From the NCBI RefSeq assembly GCF_002929215.1, contig NZ_PJII01000013.1, forward strand, positions 38,751-102,750: a DNA stretch of 64,000 nt, written 5' to 3'. Below are positions 59,675-64,000 of the stretch, one piece after another; positions within the stretch are counted from its first letter, which is position 1; each line of letters begins with the position of its first letter. The notes below the pieces were generated by a model that made no database searches, was not told the origin of the DNA, and worked only from the letters and a program-made list of their open reading frames with translations. The translations under genes were made by a program, and so were the position numbers. The DNA is from Arthrobacter sp. ZGTC412. GTDB taxonomy: Bacteria > Actinomycetota > Actinomycetes > Actinomycetales > Micrococcaceae.

Positions 59675-60277
59675 ATGGATGAACGGGAACCCGTTGTCCT
59701 GGCACGGCTCGACGATCTGGACGAGGCGACCGTCGTCGCCCGGGCCCAGGACGGCAACCTGGACGCCTTCGAATACCTCGTCGAGGCGTATCAGGGCAGA
59801 CTTTTCCGTCTCGCTTTCCGGATGCTGCATGACCGGGGCGACGCCGAAGACGTCGTACAGGACACCCTCGTGGCCTGCTGGAGAAAGCTGCCGCTGCTGA
59901 TAGACGTGCAGGCTTTCAGCGGGTGGCTTTACCGGATGGCCACCAACCGATGCCTGGACAGTCTGCGTCGACGGTCCAGTCACGCGGAGGTTGTCCAGGA
60001 ACCGGCAACTCTGCAAATAACTGCGGAGGCCTCCACCGAACCGGGAGTCGTAGGCGATCCTGCGCGCGAAGCGGAAATCTCCTGCGAGATGGACGGCCTG
60101 GCCACAGCGCTGCTGGCCCTCCCGCCCGAGCAGCGCGCCTGCTGGCTCCTGCGGGAAATCCACGAACGCAGCTACGCTGAAATAGCCGCAACGCTGAAGG
60201 TCAGCGAACAGACGGTCAGAGGCCGCCTAGCCAGAGCACGCGCACAACTCACGGGAAAGATGAGTCAATGGCAATAG
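59675..60277 (+). CDS. ECF-type RNA polymerase sigma factor
   Basis: 200 residues from ATG 59675. Region 2: FEYLVEAYQGRLFRLAFRML, then HDRGDAEDVVQDTLVACWRK and WLYRMATNRCLDSLRR; region 4: LLALPPEQRACWLLREIHER, SYAEIAATLKVSEQTVRGRL, ARARAQLT. This is a two-domain sigma-70 of the ECF type. It is divergent from the Asp23 operon and overlaps the gene for a protein with a zinc-anti-sigma-like motif. It likely drives both arms of the locus. Confidence 0.87.
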   Translation: MDEREPVVLARLDDLDEATVVARAQDGNLDAFEYLVEAYQGRLFRLAFRMLHDRGDAEDVVQDTLVACWRKLPLLIDVQAFSGWLYRMATNRCLDSLRRRSSHAEVVQEPATLQITAEASTEPGVVGDPAREAEISCEMDGLATALLALPPEQRACWLLREIHERSYAEIAATLKVSEQTVRGRLARARAQLTGKMSQWQ

Positions 60278-60852
60278 ACGAAACCATTCCCCGCCTGGGC
60301 TGTGGCCGCAGCATCGACGAGGCCTGGGCTGGCATCAAACAGCCCCCGACCGCCCATGAGAACGGCTGCGTCCAGTGCCGGACGGCACGGGCCAGCCTGG
60401 CAAAGCTCGCGGAGGCTACCCGCACGCTTCGGTACAACGATGCCGAAGATGCTTCCCTGCGGCCGCATCACGGCGTCAAAGATGCCATCATGAACCTGGC
60501 CCGCGCCGAAGTCCGAAGGGGCAACCTGCTACCCGCATACCAGGCGGACCAGGGGGCCATCACGATCAGCGAACAAGCCATCACCTCAGTCATCTGGTCC
60601 GGCGCAGATGCCCTTCCAGGAGTACGCGCACGCCGCTGCCGCATCCACCCTGCCCCGGACACCACGGACGGTCCCCGCTCGGCGGGGACCGCCAACATCT
60701 CGGTGAACCTTCGAATCGCCGTGGCCTCCAGCACCGACATCCCCGGGACCGCCGAGCTGTTGCGTCAGCGGATCATCAGCATGATCACAGCACACGTTGG
60801 GCTCAACGCCGGAGCCGTCAACATCACCGTGGAGGATCTCTACGATGTCTGA
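60268..60852 (+). CDS. Chimera: anti-sigma-like zinc motif plus Asp23-like domain
   Basis: 194 residues; ATG 60268 overlaps the sigma stop by ten bases. The N-terminal ~95 residues include HENGCVQCRTARASLAKLAE, an H-x3-C-x2-C motif of zinc-anchored anti-sigma factors, and LRPHHGVKDAIMNLARAEVR. From ~105 an Asp23-like domain follows (ITISEQAITSVIWSGADALP, TANISVNLRIAVASSTDIPG, TAELLRQRIISMITAHVGLN, AGAVNITVEDLYDV). No membrane helix. It probably holds the sigma factor and senses Asp23 or membrane state. The domain pairing is unusual to me. Confidence 0.7.
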   Translation: MAIDETIPRLGCGRSIDEAWAGIKQPPTAHENGCVQCRTARASLAKLAEATRTLRYNDAEDASLRPHHGVKDAIMNLARAEVRRGNLLPAYQADQGAITISEQAITSVIWSGADALPGVRARRCRIHPAPDTTDGPRSAGTANISVNLRIAVASSTDIPGTAELLRQRIISMITAHVGLNAGAVNITVEDLYDV

Positions 60853-61258
60853 CCACCCCCTCGAAGCCCGGCTGATCAGCCACCACCTCGTTGCCGACCT
60901 TGCTGCCCGCACGGCCCTCGATACACCAGGTGTCCTCCGACTCGAACCAACCCTGAAAAGCCTTCTCACCCGATTGGGAACAGGAACAATCCAAAATCTC
61001 CGCAGGGCAGACACGCGTACCACTCCGGGCCGGCACGACGGCGTCTTCGTCACCGTCCACAGCGGCATCGCCGACGTCCAGCTCCAGATCGCTACCGATA
61101 TCGGCTTCGCAGCGCTGAATGTCGCCCAGGCCGTGCGGGAGCAGATCGCCGTGACCATCAGCCACACCGGCCTCACCCCCGGGCGCATCGACATCTCGGT
61201 CCTGGCCATAGAGCACCCCACTACCGCCACAGCGGCCCACCCTCCCAGCCCCCTCTAA
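60845..61258 (+). CDS. Asp23-like protein C
   Basis: 137 residues from ATG 60845, overlapping the previous gene by eight bases. RLISHHLVADLAARTALDTP, VLRLEPTLKSLLTRLGT, GVFVTVHSGIADVQLQIATD, AQAVREQIAVTISHTGLTPG, RIDISVLAI: the Asp23 order of helix, strands, helix, strand, though with a basic insertion. Cytosolic. Third Asp23-type protein of the locus. Confidence 0.7.
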   Translation: MSDHPLEARLISHHLVADLAARTALDTPGVLRLEPTLKSLLTRLGTGTIQNLRRADTRTTPGRHDGVFVTVHSGIADVQLQIATDIGFAALNVAQAVREQIAVTISHTGLTPGRIDISVLAIEHPTTATAAHPPSPL

Positions 61259-61278
61259 GACATCAGCATGGAGCCGGC

Positions 61279-61525
61279 ATGAACTCTGGACCCAACAACC
61301 CTCAAAATCCGGCCGAAGGAAACACGGACGGAAACGGCCGCCACCAAGGCAAGGCGTTCTGGGCAGCGGCCATCCTCCTCCCGCCGGCGCTGCTGCTGTG
61401 GGGCGTCTGGATGCTGCTGACTGCCAACTACCTTCTCGGGGGGCCTGTTCGTCTTCGCTGCCATGGCCTCTCTGGCCTACTTCGCGGCCAGGCGCCGACG
61501 TGGCCGCCCTCCGCCAAGACCCTGA
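61279..61525 (+). pseudogene. Small membrane protein with frameshift in a G6 run
   Basis: From ATG 61279: a polar head (NNPQNPAEGNTDGNGRHQG) and one helix (AFWAAAILLPPALLLWGVWM). At the run of six G at about 61437-61442 the frame leaves membrane-like sequence; removing one G restores LFVFAAMASLAYFAARRRRG and a stop at 61523-61525. As written the frame runs on to 61704 with no helix. One extra G therefore breaks a two-helix, ~80-residue protein. Same strand as the sigma/Asp23 genes. A sequencing error at the G run is possible. Confidence 0.6.
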
Positions 61526-61721
61526 CCGATCAGGTGAGGTCCGTCGTCGTCAAGCGCAGCCGTAGCCTCTTTCCGACGGCCAGAAAGGGTGCGGTCATCA
61601 ACGCTTCTCCACTCATCCACCGGGTCATACATGCGGACGCCCGTGTCCATCCACTTCAAGCCTTGCAGCGTGGCCGGCTTTTAGACTCGTGTTCCAAAGG
61701 GTGAGCCATCAGACTGTCCTA

Positions 61722-62413
61722 ATGAAGTGGACGCGTGCGAAGGACTGGCTGATTGGTGCTACTGCGATGGTCCTTGTCCTGGGGGTCGCGGTTGCGGTCC
61801 TCTGGTGGGCGGTGAGCGACCCGGCCAGCGGAAGCGAATCAGGACCTATGCCGTCGCCAACCCTGGGCGCCGAGCGCCCGCCGAGGGCTGAGTCTCCCGC
61901 CGACCTCCACGAGGACGAGGTGTGGCTCGCCGACCTCGAGCTGGACGCTGGGACAGTTGTGGCTGCGGGCTCGATGCTCCGGGACGTCCGGGCCGTCGGG
62001 CAGGACGTGGTCACGAGACCGGACGGGCTGATCGCCGCACGGCTCACCGTGGACGCGACCGTGCCGTTCGAGGCTATCGCCGACGAGCTTGGTGGCGGGA
62101 CCGTATCCGCGCCGCCGACGGCGGCCAGGCCATGGTGGTCCGCACCGTCGAGGCCCTGGGCCGCGAACTGCGCGTCATCGCCACCGGTACGGTCGAGGTC
62201 GAGGCCGGCAGGCTTGTTGTCGAGCCGCGTTCAATTGACTTTGGCGGGCCGGACTTCCTCTCCGACGCCACCGCCGCCGTCGTGCGCAGGCTCGTGGCGA
62301 TCGAGCACGACATCGAGGGCCTGCCCGAGGGCCTCGTGCTCCAGGATGTCGCCGTCCAGGGCGACGGTTTCCGGGCCAGACTGCTGGGCGAGGACGTCCA
62401 ACTTGTCCCGTAG
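61722..62413 (+). pseudogene. Membrane-anchored LmeA/DUF2993-like protein, frameshifted
   Basis: From ATG 61722: one helix (WLIGATAMVLVLGVAVAVLW), then a domain LDAGTVVAAGSMLRDVRAVG, DGLIAARLTVDATVPFEAIA. Near 62100 the frame breaks; a shifted frame continues RIRAADGGQAMVVRTVEALG, RELRVIATGTVEVEAGRLVV, GLPEGLVLQDVAVQGDGFRA and a stop at 62411-62413. This is the DUF2993 (LmeA-like) lipid-binding fold of actinobacteria. One missing or extra base separates two good halves. Confidence 0.65.
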
Positions 62414-63244
62414 CTTCGCCAGCCCTGCACTGCTCTTGAAATTTCCATTTCTGGGCCCGAAGGCTATACCTATGACAGGTCGCCCGCCTGCGGGGATCCC
62501 CCTGGGACAGGGTCAAGTGGGGGGCCGACGACGGCTGCGGTGAGCGCCTGCGCTTGGGATGCCGCTAGGAGACTGGCGGGTTGTGCTGGGAAGCAAGCAC
62601 GGCGAGGTCGTAAATGAGTTGTTGCACCTCACGTTCCCGGCCCCGGGAAGGTAATGCTCGAGATGCTGTAGGAGTTTTATTAGGAGGAGAGGGAACAGGC
62701 CGCTTTCTTGGCACAGGCAGCGCGCCAGTCAAAGCCGAATCAGTAAAGCTCACTCGTTCCATCCAACGTCCCCTCGTTGACCTTATTTCCCGCAGACGCG
62801 TCCACGAGTACTCGCAATTCCGCCTAGACGAGCTTGTAAGAACACACTAGGAAGCAGTTGGGCGGGACGGAAGAGTATTTATTCATCAGAATGATTTATT
62901 AGGCAAATCTTGAGGTGCGATCTGTGTCGCATGGATCCTGCCGTTCCTGAACGGTCCCGGCTCGCCGGGAGACCCATTAGTTTCAGCCCGCCGCTATGAA
63001 TGGTGCCGGCGAGTGCTGGGGTGGGAGCCTTCGTTGCGAGAGCTCTCTCCTCGCCGGCACTTCCCAGTAAACAACCACCCGAAGCGGGAAACACGAGTAA
63101 GCGATACCCGTTCCTTCAGGCCGGACATACCTGCGTTCGCCCTTCCGGGTGTCGCTCTGCACCGACTCCCCACCTTCGCAAGCTCAGCTGGGGACCCCTG
63201 GCTGCGTGGGCCCAGGCTCAACTATCGGGTTGGGTTCGACAGGC
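62414..63244. other. Gene-poor gap containing the downstream part of the second paa copy
   Basis: About 830 bases. 62414-62920 shows only short open frames on both strands, none with a family; one small CGAGTACTCG palindrome sits at 62808-62817. From 62930 it matches 55675 onward, but with ~50 additional bases before the paaG stop. Confidence 0.55.
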
Positions 63245-64000
63245 TCAGCCGCGGAACTGCGGCTCCCGTTTCTCCTGGAAAGCCCGGAAACCCTCTGCGT
63301 AATCGTCCGTTTTGCAGAGGCGCGCCTGCTCGGCGTTCTCCTCCGCCATGGCTTCCCAGAGCCCCAGGCGCTGGTCCCGGATGTGCGCCACCAGTTCCTT
63401 ACTGACTGTAAAGGCACCCGTGGCGCCGCGTGCCACCTTGGCCACGATCCCCCGAGTGTTCTCCAGCAGCTCGTCCGCCGGCATGGCCCGGCTGAACAGC
63501 CCCTGCGCTACTGCTTCGGTGCCGCTGATCAGCTCGGCGGTGTAGATCAGGTCCAGCGTCCGGTGCATCCCCAGCCGCTCGGTAAAGTACCAGTGCCCGC
63601 CAGAATCCAGCGTGGCGCCCAGCTTGGCGAACGGCGAGCCGAACTTTGCGTTCTCCGCCACGTACACCACATCCGTAGCCAGCAGCAGCCCCAGCCCCAC
63701 GCCCAAGCAGGCTCCGTGGGCGGCAGCGAACGTCGGCGCCGGGAACACACTCATCTTCTTCAGCAGCGGCTCCACCAGCCCGCCCAGGTACGCGGCGGCA
63801 TCATCGTTCTCCGGCGTCACGTTCTGGATGTCCCGGCCCGCACAGAACGCGCGGCCCTCTCCCCGAAGCAGCAACGCCCGCACCTCACCTCGGGAGGCGG
63901 CGGCAGCAGCGTCGTCGTACGCCTGGGACAAATCCGCCAGCGCCTGCTCATCCAGCGAGTTCAGCTTGTGAGGTGCATCCAGCACGACCTCGGCGACGCC
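62930..64000 (-). repeat. Duplicated paa segment, copy 2 (runs off the edge)
   Basis: Direct repeat of 55675-56990. Over the last ~150 bases before the edge I count one difference from copy 1 (CTCCCCG versus CTCCTCG), while the 3' half of paaG and the noncoding part differ much more often. Confidence 0.85.
63245..64000 (-). CDS. paaG: Enoyl-CoA hydratase/isomerase, PaaG-like (copy 2), N-terminus beyond the edge
   Basis: At least 251 residues; the frame is open to the right edge and lacks only the first few codons by comparison with copy 1. It carries the same crotonase motifs (GRAFCAGRDIQ, HGACLGVGLGLLLATDV, GSPFAKLGATLDSGG). It ends KREPQFRG instead of KGQPQFRG; the other differences are MSVF, PADE, LLEN, VARG, FTVS and ENAEQ. 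It probably belongs to the intact paa operon further right. Confidence 0.85.
   Translation of the reverse strand, partial: GVAEVVLDAPHKLNSLDEQALADLSQAYDDAAAAASRGEVRALLLRGEGRAFCAGRDIQNVTPENDDAAAYLGGLVEPLLKKMSVFPAPTFAAAHGACLGVGLGLLLATDVVYVAENAKFGSPFAKLGATLDSGGHWYFTERLGMHRTLDLIYTAELISGTEAVAQGLFSRAMPADELLENTRGIVAKVARGATGAFTVSKELVAHIRDQRLGLWEAMAEENAEQARLCKTDDYAEGFRAFQEKREPQFRG

Noticed and set aside
59591-60163. 190-residue minus-strand open frame over the sigma gene
   Set aside because: Antisense shadow; the plus strand encodes unmistakable sigma regions 2 and 4.
62565-62850. Short open frames on both strands
   Set aside because: No ribosome site, no family and no conserved pattern; the gap is probably noncoding.

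Overview
The window looks like the chromosome of a high-GC Gram-positive actinobacterium, most likely Arthrobacter/Pseudarthrobacter or a close relative in the Micrococcaceae. This rests on GC-rich codon use, GTG/TTG starts, the Asp23/AmaP/DUF2273/DUF6286 envelope-stress set, a Lrp-controlled branched-chain 2-oxoacid dehydrogenase operon and phenylacetate (paa) genes. No rRNA, tRNA or CRISPR was recognised. The genus is inferred, not proven. The dominant theme is cell-surface chemistry: at least two exopolysaccharide loci, several exported or anchored proteins, and many small membrane proteins.

Layout, left part (1-16 kb). A GAF protein cut by the edge, an NmrA-like SDR, a GAF-ANTAR regulator, an internally deleted alpha/beta-hydrolase and a histidine-less Hpt-like protein come first. 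They are followed by a spherulin-4-like lipoprotein, a CAP-domain protein, a DUF1801 gene with an in-frame nonsense codon and an SGNH hydrolase. A tight operon (8.7-14.0 kb) then encodes a nucleotide-sugar dehydrogenase, a hyaluronan-synthase-like GT2, a polysaccharide deacetylase and a LamG-like lipoprotein. A 23-bp palindromic site upstream of this operon is nearly duplicated upstream of the GAF-ANTAR gene. MBL, TetR and DoxX genes follow.

Middle part (16-34 kb). The E1alpha-E1beta-E2 operon with a divergent Lrp regulator is followed by a SipW-type signal peptidase with its exported partners. Next come a ParA/MinD-like ATPase and several 34-52 aa membrane proteins. Between ParA and galE lies a graveyard of Tn554-type and IS5-type transposon remnants. 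A Wzz/BY-kinase follows galE, then IS701, IS110 and ISL3 remnants; the IS110 copy is bracketed by inverted repeats of about 90 bp.

Right-centre (34-50 kb). A leftward, translationally coupled cluster gmd-rmd-GT-small ORF-GT-GT-acyltransferase-Wzx-Wzy faces a rightward set of polyprenyl-phosphate sugar transferase, Ugd, DUF4012 protein, LANTG surface protein and VanZ. GalU follows. Together with galE and the Wzz/kinase this is a complete Wzx/Wzy-type polysaccharide locus that probably uses a GDP-6-deoxyhexose (D-rhamnose-like).

Right end (50-64 kb). A second Wzz/BY-kinase lies in an operon with an HprK-like ATPase, a PqqD-like protein, a nucleotidyltransferase and a Tat-exported protein, an unusual cassette. 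A fragment of a paa operon (paaG plus the 3' end of paaE) is duplicated: the second copy runs off the right edge. Between the copies lies a two-armed Asp23 envelope-stress locus with an ECF sigma factor and a zinc-motif/Asp23-like chimera. Two genes at its end are frameshifted.
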